Source: an uncultured Eubacteriales bacterium (GTDB taxonomy: Bacteria; Bacillota; Clostridia; Lachnospirales; Lachnospiraceae). From it: 8,351 bases of DNA. The stretch is taken from positions 1-8,351 of the forward strand of contig CACZSO010000055.1 of the NCBI GenBank assembly GCA_902783795.1, in the 5' to 3' direction. The position numbers and the translations under genes were made by a program. The notes under the pieces were generated by a model. The model was not told the origin of the DNA. It saw nothing but the letters and a program-made list of their open reading frames with translations, and made no database searches. Positions 1 to 6,702 of the stretch are shown here, one piece after another (positions within the stretch are counted from its first letter, which is position 1; every line of letters starts with the position of its first letter).

Positions 1-457
1 CAGCCACCGTCTCCACGGCCGCTTTCGTAACCCCTGCATCATCCAGGCGTTCCGTATCCCGTCCCACGATCATGGAGACTGCATGGCGGGAGGCCTGAAT
101 ATCACCGGTCTCCAGAGCCTGGTAAACCTTCATGCTTTCATCTTTTAAGGACTTGGCTGCTACGATCTGCCAGCACATGATGCTCTCCAGAGCAAAACGA
201 AGCCAGGGACTTACCTTGTGGGCAAAATACAGGATCACAAAAGGCACGCCAAAAGATATCATTACTGTCAGGATCCAGATACAGCCTCCCGCCGCTCTTT
301 CCCCGCCTTTTGTGGCAGGAAACAGCTTGCGGAACAGTTTTTCCAGTGCCGAGATCAGTTTCCCTATAAGTATCACCGGGTGTGGATAGCCATGGGGATC
401 TCCTAAAAAGCAGTCAATGATAAAGCCTGTCACCATAGCTGCCAGGGACCAGATCAT
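1..457 (-). CDS. cbiB: Adenosylcobinamide-phosphate synthase CbiB/CobD, N-terminal part (3' end beyond window)
   Basis: This membrane protein joins adenosylcobyric acid to (R)-1-amino-2-propanol or its phosphate, making adenosylcobinamide (phosphate). It acts late in B12 synthesis, after the corrin ring is built and amidated. I read 152 codons from an ATG at 457-455, open to the window edge; the family is usually about 310-320 residues, so roughly half is present. Visible family features are the N-terminal hydrophobic segment followed by DCFLGDPHGYPHPV (residues 15-28), a second hydrophobic stretch at about 57-80, and SMIVGRDTERLD near residue 130, followed by the typical AAVETVA. The start overlaps the stop of the cbiJET fusion as ATGA, and a GGAGG at 465-469 sits 7 bases upstream inside the cbiT-coding end. 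Translational coupling to cbiJET is likely. The identification is firm; only the C-terminus is unseen. Confidence 0.95.
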   Translation of the reverse strand, partial: MIWSLAAMVTGFIIDCFLGDPHGYPHPVILIGKLISALEKLFRKLFPATKGGERAAGGCIWILTVMISFGVPFVILYFAHKVSPWLRFALESIMCWQIVAAKSLKDESMKVYQALETGDIQASRHAVSMIVGRDTERLDDAGVTKAAVETVA

Positions 458-2442
458 GCTGTCACCTCCGGATACTGAAAAGTATAGATATAGACAGGAT
501 TCTGTCCCATCATGAGATGATAGGGACCGGCCTTCCTGGAAGATGCCACGGTCATGGATACCACTTCACTGTCTTTAAACTTAAAAGCTTTCATGCAAGC
601 AGTCAGTTCAGAAACAGATTCCAATGTAATGGCTGTGGCCACGATCCTGACATCAGGATTTTTCTTGATCAGCAGTGAAATGATCTCTTTCATATTGCCG
701 GAGCTTCCGCCGATGAAAGCATGGGTCGGAGCCGGAAGTTCTTCACAGCACCACGGTGCAGTTCCCGCCACTGTGACCACATTGGCGGCTCTTAAGTTCC
801 GGCTGTTTTCCTCAATTAAGGCACAGGCATCTTCTTTTCTTTCAATGGCGTAGACCGTACCATCTTTTGCCTGCAGTGCCATCTCTATGGCCACGGATCC
901 TGTCCCGGCCCCCACATCCCAGCAGACAGCATCTGCTGTCAGACGCAATTTGGAAAGTGAGACGCTTCTCACTTCACTCTTTGTCATGGGCACTACATTG
1001 CCCTCACTTTCACCGCGCTTGAAAGCGCTGTCAGGAAGCCCCTGGGTTACGATCTGATCCGGATGATCATTTATGATAAAGGCTGCGCTTAATGAAGCAA
1101 AGGTCCGGTCTTTCAATTCTTCCGCCGTACCTGAAGTCAGCTTTTCCTCGTCGTAAGAAAGCTGCTCTCCTACATGGACAGCCACATCCTTCAGCCCGCC
1201 GTCACACAGGGTCCGGCATAATCTGCCGATCCCGTTCTCTCCGCCTACCAGCACGAATACCTTCTTATGGCTTTTCACGTCCGGAATGATATCATGATCT
1301 CTGCCATGGAGGCTGGTCACATAAGCATCCTCATAAGAAATGTTCAGCCGTGCTGCCAGATATGCCAGAGAACTTAAGCCCGGCAGCACCTTTACCTGGC
1401 AGCCTTTGAGTGCATCCAGCAGTTTTTTCGTCCCGCTGTAAAACCCGGTATCCCCGGACATCAGCACCGTAAAACTCCGGTATTCCGGATGTTCGTCAAT
1501 GATCTGACGGATCATATCAGGGGCGATGGCGGCAAAGCAGCCCTGATGCGGCGCCTTTTTGTTTTCCAGCATCCGCTTTGCCCCGATGAGGCAGTCTGCT
1601 TCTTTTATGGCGTCCAAGACTTCCTGGGTCATGGCAGCCATATTACCGGGTCCGATCCCTGCGACCACCACTTCCGGCTGATAAGCAAAGGAGAACCTTT
1701 CCGAAAGAAGCTTCAGCACTTCTGAAAGAGACAGTCCTTCCTCCTTTATCTGCCGGCCGATCACCAGCATTCTGGCTCCGGCTTCTTTCGCTGCCTTGAC
1801 TTTTTCATCAAATCCGCCGGCATCTCCACTGTCCTTGGTCACCATGAAAGACGCCCCGATGCTTTTCAGCGTAGCTACATTCATTTCTTCTGTGAAGGGG
1901 CCCTGCATGGCTATGATATGGGACAGTTTTACCCCGGCATCCCGGCAGGACTGTAAAGAGCTTTCAGTGGGAAGCACCCGGGCATAGACCCGTTCTTCAA
2001 AGTCACGGATATCTTTATATTTAGCTAGTTCTTTACTGCCTGTGGTGAGTAATACCACACCGTTTTCCTGATTCAGAAAATCAACGACTGCCGGAATATC
2101 CTTAAGAAAAACCGCATCATTAGAAGCAGCTGATCCGGATCTCAGCAGTCTGACATAAGGTGTCTCTGTCCTATCACAGGCTCCTTTAATATTTTCCGTA
2201 ACCTCATAAGCATATGGATGGGTGGCATCGATCACCAGGTCATAAGCCTGCTCTTGAAACAGACATGCCATCTCATTCTCGTCAAGCCGCTTTACAGAAA
2301 CCGTAATATTCTCTTTTTCGGGGAGCATCAGCTCTCCATATTCCGTTGCCACGCAGGCGGTCACCTGCACGGGCTGGCCGGATAGAAACTCCACCACTGC
2401 CCGTCCTTCCGTGGTGCCGGCAAATACACAGATATTATACAT
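454..2442 (-). CDS. cbiJET: Trifunctional CbiJ-CbiE-CbiT fusion: cobalt-precorrin-6A reductase / precorrin-7 C5-methyltransferase / precorrin-6B C15-methyltransferase (decarboxylating)
   Basis: One uninterrupted 662-residue frame carries three enzymes. Residues 1 to about 248 are CbiJ/CobK: FAGTTEGR (7-14), DATHPYA (72-78) and TKDSGDAGGFDEK (202-214). This domain reduces cobalt-precorrin-6A to 6B. Residues about 256-458 are CbiE, a tetrapyrrole methylase: VVVAGIGPG (258-266), SGDTGFYSGTK (329-339) and LPGLSSLAYLAARL (353-366). It methylates C5 of cobalt-precorrin-7. Residues about 472-655 are CbiT: PMTKSEVRS (485-493), the SAM-binding loop WDVGAGTGSVAIE (508-520) and GGSSGNM (578-584). It methylates C15 and decarboxylates the C12 acetate. 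CbiE-CbiT fusion (CobL-like) is well known; adding CbiJ in front is less usual. The ATG at 2442 overlaps the cbiH stop by 8 bases, with GAGG (2451-2454) 8 bases upstream. The three activities are consecutive pathway steps. All signature motifs are intact. Domain borders are approximate. Confidence 0.96.
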   Translation of the reverse strand: MYNICVFAGTTEGRAVVEFLSGQPVQVTACVATEYGELMLPEKENITVSVKRLDENEMACLFQEQAYDLVIDATHPYAYEVTENIKGACDRTETPYVRLLRSGSAASNDAVFLKDIPAVVDFLNQENGVVLLTTGSKELAKYKDIRDFEERVYARVLPTESSLQSCRDAGVKLSHIIAMQGPFTEEMNVATLKSIGASFMVTKDSGDAGGFDEKVKAAKEAGARMLVIGRQIKEEGLSLSEVLKLLSERFSFAYQPEVVVAGIGPGNMAAMTQEVLDAIKEADCLIGAKRMLENKKAPHQGCFAAIAPDMIRQIIDEHPEYRSFTVLMSGDTGFYSGTKKLLDALKGCQVKVLPGLSSLAYLAARLNISYEDAYVTSLHGRDHDIIPDVKSHKKVFVLVGGENGIGRLCRTLCDGGLKDVAVHVGEQLSYDEEKLTSGTAEELKDRTFASLSAAFIINDHPDQIVTQGLPDSAFKRGESEGNVVPMTKSEVRSVSLSKLRLTADAVCWDVGAGTGSVAIEMALQAKDGTVYAIERKEDACALIEENSRNLRAANVVTVAGTAPWCCEELPAPTHAFIGGSSGNMKEIISLLIKKNPDVRIVATAITLESVSELTACMKAFKFKDSEVVSMTVASSRKAGPYHLMMGQNPVYIYTFQYPEVTA
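465..469 (-). promoter_or_regulatory. Ribosome binding site of cbiB
   Basis: A GGAGG on the minus strand lies 7 bases before the cbiB ATG at 457. It is embedded in the last codons of the upstream cbiT domain (Pro-Glu-Val-Thr-Ala). This supports the ATG that overlaps the upstream stop as the true cbiB start. Confidence 0.85.
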
Positions 2443-3166
2443 TCCGATATCCTCTGGGTGTTACCATCTTATCCTTGAGCCGGAAAGTATGGCTGTTGCC
2501 GATAAACACAGTGCAGAACATATCGACCGGCGCTTCTCTAAGCTCTTTCAGGCTCATGATACGAACATTTTCCCCTTCCCGGCCAATGTTCTTTGCGATG
2601 CCGCAGACTCTGTCTTCCGGCAGCACTTCCATCAGGATATTGCAGGCATTTTTCAGATGGTCCGGACGGCCGTGGGACGCCGGATTATAGATCACGATGG
2701 AAAGATCTGCTTTAGCAGAGAGTTTCAGCCGCTTTTCTATAAGATCCCAGGGTGTCAGCCGGTCGCTTAAGGAGATCACAGCAAAATCATGTGTCAGCGG
2801 TGCGCCTAAAAGCGCAGCGCCGCCGCAGGCTGCTGTAATGCCGGGGATCACCACGATCTCCGGTTCTGTCTCTTCACCCCGGATCTCATAAATGAGTCCT
2901 GCCATACCGTAGATACCGCTGTCACCTGAACAGACCATGACCACATTTTTACCCTCCCGGGCCATTTCCACCGCCATACGGCAGCGTTCCGTTTCCTTTG
3001 TCATGCCTGTGGTGAAAAACTCCTTGTCGGGATAATGATCTTTTACCAGGTCTACATAGACCGTATAGCCGATGATCGCGTCGCAGTTTCTTAATGCCTC
3101 GTCGCAGGCAAATGTCATGCTGTCTTTGCTGCCGGGTCCTATACCGGCCACTGTAAGCTTACCCAA
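2435..3166 (-). CDS. cbiH: Cobalt-precorrin-3 (precorrin-3B) C17-methyltransferase CbiH
   Basis: CbiH methylates C17 of cobalt-factor III/precorrin-3 with SAM and drives ring contraction, forming the delta-lactone of cobalt-precorrin-4. The 243-residue protein is a tetrapyrrole (corrin/porphyrin) methylase: VAGIGPGS (6-13), VCSGDSGIYGMAG (78-90), IPGITAACGGAALLGAPLTHDF (107-128), SLSDRLTPW (132-140) and FIGNSHT (221-227). It matches the short CbiH form and lacks the C-terminal Fe-S-type extension of longer versions such as Bacillus megaterium CbiH60. I chose the TTG at 3166-3164 as start, giving Met-Gly-Lys-Leu, because GGAGG (3173-3177) lies 6 bases upstream. A longer frame opens at a TTG at 3187, but it would translate through that ribosome binding site and adds seven residues not expected in the family. 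The start overlaps the cbiG stop by 8 bases, and the stop overlaps the cbiJET start. Confidence 0.95.
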   Translation of the reverse strand: MGKLTVAGIGPGSKDSMTFACDEALRNCDAIIGYTVYVDLVKDHYPDKEFFTTGMTKETERCRMAVEMAREGKNVVMVCSGDSGIYGMAGLIYEIRGEETEPEIVVIPGITAACGGAALLGAPLTHDFAVISLSDRLTPWDLIEKRLKLSAKADLSIVIYNPASHGRPDHLKNACNILMEVLPEDRVCGIAKNIGREGENVRIMSLKELREAPVDMFCTVFIGNSHTFRLKDKMVTPRGYRNV

Positions 3167-4184
3167 AACGCACCTCCGTTTTTTCAATGGAAGCTGCCAC
3201 GGTCACCCCGTTCACAGCTGTTTTTCTGATCATGATCTCTGAACCCTTCATGAAAGACGCCCGCTCACATACATTATCCACGCCGGTCACAGAGCGGACA
3301 AAGGATGAGGGTGTAAAGTCACCTTCCGCTGCATTCAGTTCATCGGCACTGTAAAAAGAGACAGGCCAGCCCTTCTTTTCGGCAAACTGTAAAAGTCCGG
3401 CCTCTTCTTTTTTGATATCGATTGAGCCAATATCCTTGACAGACCGTTCATCGATGCCATGTTCCTGAAGGACCGTCATTACCGCTGTCTCCACCTGTTC
3501 TAAGCTGACGCCCTTCCGGCAGCCGATCCCCAGATGCACATCCTTAGGGATCAGGCGAAGGGTTGTATCAAACGGTTCCTTCACTGTCCGTGTGATATAG
3601 ATCCCTGTCTTTCCTTCATCTCCGAAAACCACCCCTGCCGGCAGCTCGCCAGCCACGGGAAGATCAGATCTCAACGGAACTTCTCTTTCAAGGACTGCCA
3701 TGGAAACCTCTTTTGCAGCCTTCATACTGCTTAGGATAAAGCCGTTCTTTGTCGCCCAGGCATCCACAGAAAACTTTTGATTGATATCCGTTGCCGTGGT
3801 AATGACAGGCACGGCATTCAGCCCTTCCGCGATCAAAAGGGCTGCTTCATTTGCACCGCCTATATGCCCGGAAAGCAGGGAGATCACAAAACGCCCCAGT
3901 TCATCGATGCATAAAACGGCCGGATCTGTGGTCTTATCTTTCACAAAGGGCGCGATAGAACGTACCGCGATCCCTGCAGCCCCCACAAAGATCAGCAGGT
4001 CTTTTGAATCAAACAACGTCCCGTATAGTTCAGAGGACGGCTTTGTAAGCACTGAAAAGCCCGGATTCCGGCCTGCCAGCCTTTCTGTGGTAAAACACAC
4101 ACATTCTTCAAAAGAAAGCAGATCCTGTACCTTTTTCGCAGTCTCACAGCCTTTCTGGGTATAGGAAAAGATCACGATATTCAC
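3159..4184 (-). CDS. cbiG: Cobalt-precorrin-5A hydrolase CbiG
   Basis: CbiG opens the delta-lactone ring of cobalt-precorrin-5A and releases the C20-derived two-carbon fragment as acetaldehyde, giving cobalt-precorrin-5B. This step is diagnostic of the anaerobic pathway. The protein is 341 residues, a normal CbiG length. The N-terminal and central domains show LIFVGAAGIAVRSIAPFVKD (64-83), DELGRFVISLLSGHIGGAN (94-112) and TTATDINQKFSVD (129-141). The C-terminal domain shows VHLGIGCRKG (216-225) and VTGVDNVCERA (309-319). The start is GTG at 4184, overlapping the cbiF stop as GTGA, with GAGG (4192-4195) 7 bases upstream; no better start is nearby. It lies between cbiF, which makes its substrate, and cbiH. 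All expected conserved blocks are present and I see no frameshift. Confidence 0.97.
   Translation of the reverse strand: MNIVIFSYTQKGCETAKKVQDLLSFEECVCFTTERLAGRNPGFSVLTKPSSELYGTLFDSKDLLIFVGAAGIAVRSIAPFVKDKTTDPAVLCIDELGRFVISLLSGHIGGANEAALLIAEGLNAVPVITTATDINQKFSVDAWATKNGFILSSMKAAKEVSMAVLEREVPLRSDLPVAGELPAGVVFGDEGKTGIYITRTVKEPFDTTLRLIPKDVHLGIGCRKGVSLEQVETAVMTVLQEHGIDERSVKDIGSIDIKKEEAGLLQFAEKKGWPVSFYSADELNAAEGDFTPSSFVRSVTGVDNVCERASFMKGSEIMIRKTAVNGVTVAASIEKTEVRFG
3173..3177 (-). promoter_or_regulatory. Ribosome binding site that places the cbiH start at TTG 3166
   Basis: The minus-strand GGAGG is 6 bases before the TTG at 3166 and lies inside the reading frame opened by the upstream TTG at 3187. 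Its position argues for the shorter 243-residue CbiH beginning Met-Gly-Lys-Leu. Confidence 0.8.
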
Positions 4185-4936
4185 TGTTTAGCCTCACGGA
4201 ATTCTGTGGTAAAGGCAGGATCATAAAGTTTAGACCTCACATACTCATCTCCCATACAGTTTCCTTCGATGATGAGCGCTGTTTTTGTAAGGCCGCTGTC
4301 TTTTACTGTCTGATGCAGGGTCCCGACGGTGCAGCGAAGGATCTGTTCGTCCGGCCAGGTAGCCTTATATACCAAGGCTGCGGGCGTATCGGCCGGATAT
4401 CCGCCCTCCAGCAGGTTTTTCTGAAGTTTTTCTGTTAATGATGCACTTAAAAACAGCACCATGGTAGCCTGATGGGCTGCCAGTGATGCGATGGATTCTT
4501 TTTCCGGTACTGCAGTCCTTCCGGCTTCCCTGGTGATGATCACGGTCTGACTCACATCCGGTAATGTAAACTCTGCCTTTAAGGAGGCTGCCGCGCCGCA
4601 GAAAGAACTGACGCCCGGACAGACATCGTAATCGATCCCCAGGGCCTCCAGTTCATCGAACTGTTCCCGGACAGCCCCGTAAATACTGGAGTCTCCCGTA
4701 TGGAGCCGGACGGTGGTTTTCCCTTCGCTTTCTGCTTTTTTCACAACTTCCAGCACTTCTTCCAATGTCATCTTTGCACTGTTGTGGATCTCACAGCCTT
4801 CTCTTGTATAGGAAAGGAGTTCCGGATTTACCAGGGAACCCGCATAGATCACCACATCTGCTTCACCCAGCAGTTTTGCGCCTCTGACCGTAATAAGGTC
4901 TGCGGCTCCTGAGCCTGCACCTACAAAATGTACCAT
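4181..4936 (-). CDS. cbiF: Cobalt-precorrin-4 C11-methyltransferase CbiF
   Basis: CbiF transfers a methyl group from SAM to C11 of cobalt-precorrin-4, giving cobalt-precorrin-5A. The 251-residue protein is a tetrapyrrole methylase of the CbiF/CobM subgroup: MVHFVGAGSGAADLITVRG (1-19), IYAGSLV (30-36), RLHTGDSSIYGA (77-88), CPGVSSF (106-112) and the subgroup-specific TREAGRTAVPE (135-145). The glycine-rich first motif reads GAGSG rather than the commoner GAGPG, which is a mild substitution. I chose the ATG at 4936 because AGGAGG (4944-4949) is 7 bases upstream and known CbiF proteins begin Met-Val-His-Phe-Val-Gly. A TTG at 4942 would give two extra residues but sits one base from the ribosome binding site. 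It follows cbiD by a 2-base gap and its stop overlaps the cbiG GTG. Confidence 0.97.
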   Translation of the reverse strand: MVHFVGAGSGAADLITVRGAKLLGEADVVIYAGSLVNPELLSYTREGCEIHNSAKMTLEEVLEVVKKAESEGKTTVRLHTGDSSIYGAVREQFDELEALGIDYDVCPGVSSFCGAAASLKAEFTLPDVSQTVIITREAGRTAVPEKESIASLAAHQATMVLFLSASLTEKLQKNLLEGGYPADTPAALVYKATWPDEQILRCTVGTLHQTVKDSGLTKTALIIEGNCMGDEYVRSKLYDPAFTTEFREAKQ

Positions 4937-4938
4937 AG

Positions 4939-6075
4939 TCAACCCTCCTGCTTACGTATCTTTTCAAGCAGTGCTTCTGCCTGTTTCGTTTCACAAAGCA
5001 TTCCGTATTCCTTTGAAAAAAGGATAGCCCCGGTCTGCATTTCTCCCAGCACCTTATGATCTAGAATAAAGCCGATCCTGTCAGAAAGCCGTTTCATGCT
5101 CTTATCATAACAGCCCTCTTCCTTAAGGATCCGGATGGCATCATCACAGGAAGCACATTCCAGTACTTCCGCGATCTTTTCAGGCTTCAGCCCTTCTGCG
5201 CCGCCGTAAGATCCCAGGATCTCCATCCGGCAGTCTCCGAATTTGGAATGGGTGTTCAAAAGGCCGCCGGCCAGTTTTACCAGCTTGCCCACATGACCGA
5301 TGATCAGTACCCCGGTATAGCCCAGTTCCTTCGCGATCTGAAAGGCGTCCCCGATATAATTTGAGGTCATGACCGCCCGGTCCGGGTCGATGTGCACTTC
5401 ATCCCGGATATAGTCGGAGCCATAATTTCCCGGGGTCAGCAGTATGTATTCATCCCCTTCGGCCCGGCGCTGCTTCAGTTCCACCCGGATGGTCTCCACC
5501 AAGGCTTCTTCACTCATGGGTTCCACGATACCTGTGGTCCCCAGGATGGAGATGCCGCCGATGATACCCAGCCGGGGATTAAAGGTCTTCTTCGCCAGTG
5601 CTTCTCCTTCAGGCACAGAGATGATCACTTTGATGCCTTCCGTGTAATCACAGACCTGCATCACTTCTTCCACATTTTCCCGGATCATTTTCCGGGGGAC
5701 GGAATTAATGGCGGCGTTTCCTACAGGCTGATCCAGGCCCCGTTTCGTCACCCGGCCCACGCCCTGTCCGCCGTCGATCATGACGCCCGGTTCTTCCGAA
5801 CGCGAAACGGTGGCATAGATATAAGCACCTTTCGTGATATCCGGATCATCTCCCGGATCCTTTTCAATGGCACAGGAAACTTCCTCCGGTCCCATTTTTA
5901 TATCTTTGACTTCCAGTTCCAGCCGGATGCCCTTCGGTGTATCCAGGCTGATCTGTTCTTTTTTCTTTCCGGTCAAAAGCATCCAGACTGCCGCCTTTGC
6001 CGCGGCTGCCGCACAGGAACCGGTGGTATAGCCGATCCTTAAACTTTTTCCGTCTTTGGTAATATATTGGTCCAT
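4939..6075 (-). CDS. cbiD: Cobalt-precorrin-5B (C1)-methyltransferase CbiD
   Basis: CbiD methylates C1 of cobalt-precorrin-5B using SAM, giving cobalt-precorrin-6A. It is unrelated in fold to the tetrapyrrole methylases and is specific to the anaerobic pathway. The 378-residue protein shows the family hallmarks in order: RIGYTTGSCAAAAAKAA (13-29), KDPGDDPDITKGA (72-84), GVGRVTKRGL (105-114), PVGNAAIN (117-124), NPRLGIIGGISILGTTGIVE (166-185), IIGHVGKLVKLAGG (258-271) and THSKFGDCRMEIL (275-287). Length is usual for the family. The ATG at 6075 is in the same frame as cbiC, separated from its TAA by one codon, so an extended N-terminus is impossible. The upstream sequence has only a weak GAGACGG-like ribosome binding site, so translation may depend on re-initiation after cbiC. 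Confidence 0.97.
   Translation of the reverse strand: MDQYITKDGKSLRIGYTTGSCAAAAAKAAVWMLLTGKKKEQISLDTPKGIRLELEVKDIKMGPEEVSCAIEKDPGDDPDITKGAYIYATVSRSEEPGVMIDGGQGVGRVTKRGLDQPVGNAAINSVPRKMIRENVEEVMQVCDYTEGIKVIISVPEGEALAKKTFNPRLGIIGGISILGTTGIVEPMSEEALVETIRVELKQRRAEGDEYILLTPGNYGSDYIRDEVHIDPDRAVMTSNYIGDAFQIAKELGYTGVLIIGHVGKLVKLAGGLLNTHSKFGDCRMEILGSYGGAEGLKPEKIAEVLECASCDDAIRILKEEGCYDKSMKRLSDRIGFILDHKVLGEMQTGAILFSKEYGMLCETKQAEALLEKIRKQEG
4944..4949 (-). promoter_or_regulatory. Ribosome binding site that places the cbiF start at ATG 4936
   Basis: A full AGGAGG on the minus strand ends 7 bases before the ATG at 4936. The competing TTG at 4942 is only one base away from it and so cannot be served by it. 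It is the strongest Shine-Dalgarno match in the window. Confidence 0.85.
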
Positions 6076-6078
6076 AAC

Positions 6079-6702
6079 TTACCGTCTCAGCTGATATAAC
6101 AGGGCATTGCAGATGGCTGCCGCCACATTAGAGCCGCCCTTCCTGCCCCTGGCTACGATATAAGGTACGTCACACTCCATGATGAGTTCTTTGCTCTCGA
6201 TCACATTGACGAAACCCACGGGTACGCCGATAATAAGCGCCGGGGCGATCTTCTTTTCCTTTATCATGTCGTGGAGCGTGATCAATGCCGTGGGGGCATT
6301 TCCGATGGCGAAGATACAGGGTTTTTCCAGTCTGGCTGCATGCTCCATGGAAACGATCGCCCGGGTAACGCCCCGTTCTTTCGCTTCTGAGCCCACATCC
6401 GGATCCGACATGAAACAGTGGACCTCGCCGCCTAAAGAGGCAAGGATCGTTTTATTAATGCCGGATTTCGCCATCTGCGTATCGGTAACGATATCACAGC
6501 CGTTTTGCAAAGCCTCCAGGCCTTTTGTTACCGCGTGTTCAGAAAAGGCCAGATTATCCACATAGTCAAAATCAGCTGTCGTATGAATGGCCCGTTTGAT
6601 CACGAGTTCATTTTCCGGATCCAGTTTCCTGTCTCCCAGAAGCTCTGTAATGATCTCAAAGCTCCGGTTTTCAATATCCATAGGTTTGATATATTCGATC
6701 AT
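6079..6702 (-). CDS. cbiC: Cobalt-precorrin-8 methylmutase CbiC (precorrin-8X methylmutase)
   Basis: CbiC moves the methyl group from C11 to C12 of cobalt-precorrin-8, producing cobyrinate, the last step of corrin macrocycle formation. The 207-residue protein has the normal family length. The motif RAIHTTADFDY (37-47) contains the expected catalytic histidine, His40. Other conserved blocks are VTDTQMAKSGI (72-82), AIGNAPTAL (132-140), IIGVPVGFVNV (157-167) and ARGRKGGSNVAAA (184-196). The ATG at 6702 overlaps the cbiA stop as ATGA and is preceded by AAGGAG (6711-6716) at 8 bases spacing. It supplies the substrate of CbiA, encoded immediately upstream, and uses the product of the CbiE domain of the fusion further downstream. 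Confidence 0.98.
   Translation of the reverse strand: MIEYIKPMDIENRSFEIITELLGDRKLDPENELVIKRAIHTTADFDYVDNLAFSEHAVTKGLEALQNGCDIVTDTQMAKSGINKTILASLGGEVHCFMSDPDVGSEAKERGVTRAIVSMEHAARLEKPCIFAIGNAPTALITLHDMIKEKKIAPALIIGVPVGFVNVIESKELIMECDVPYIVARGRKGGSNVAAAICNALLYQLRR

Noticed and set aside
132..406. Short plus-strand open frames near the low-coordinate end
   Set aside because: They are antisense to the cbiB N-terminal region, whose minus-strand translation gives a clear family match.
3167..3187. Seven-residue N-terminal extension of CbiH from TTG 3187
   Set aside because: The stretch contains the ribosome binding site for the TTG at 3166 and is not expected in the family.
5392..6042. A plus-strand open frame of 216 codons opposite cbiD
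   Set aside because: It lies wholly antisense to a confidently identified cbiD, its product is rich in His, Phe and Arg with no recognisable domain, and it looks like a codon-bias shadow of the minus-strand gene.
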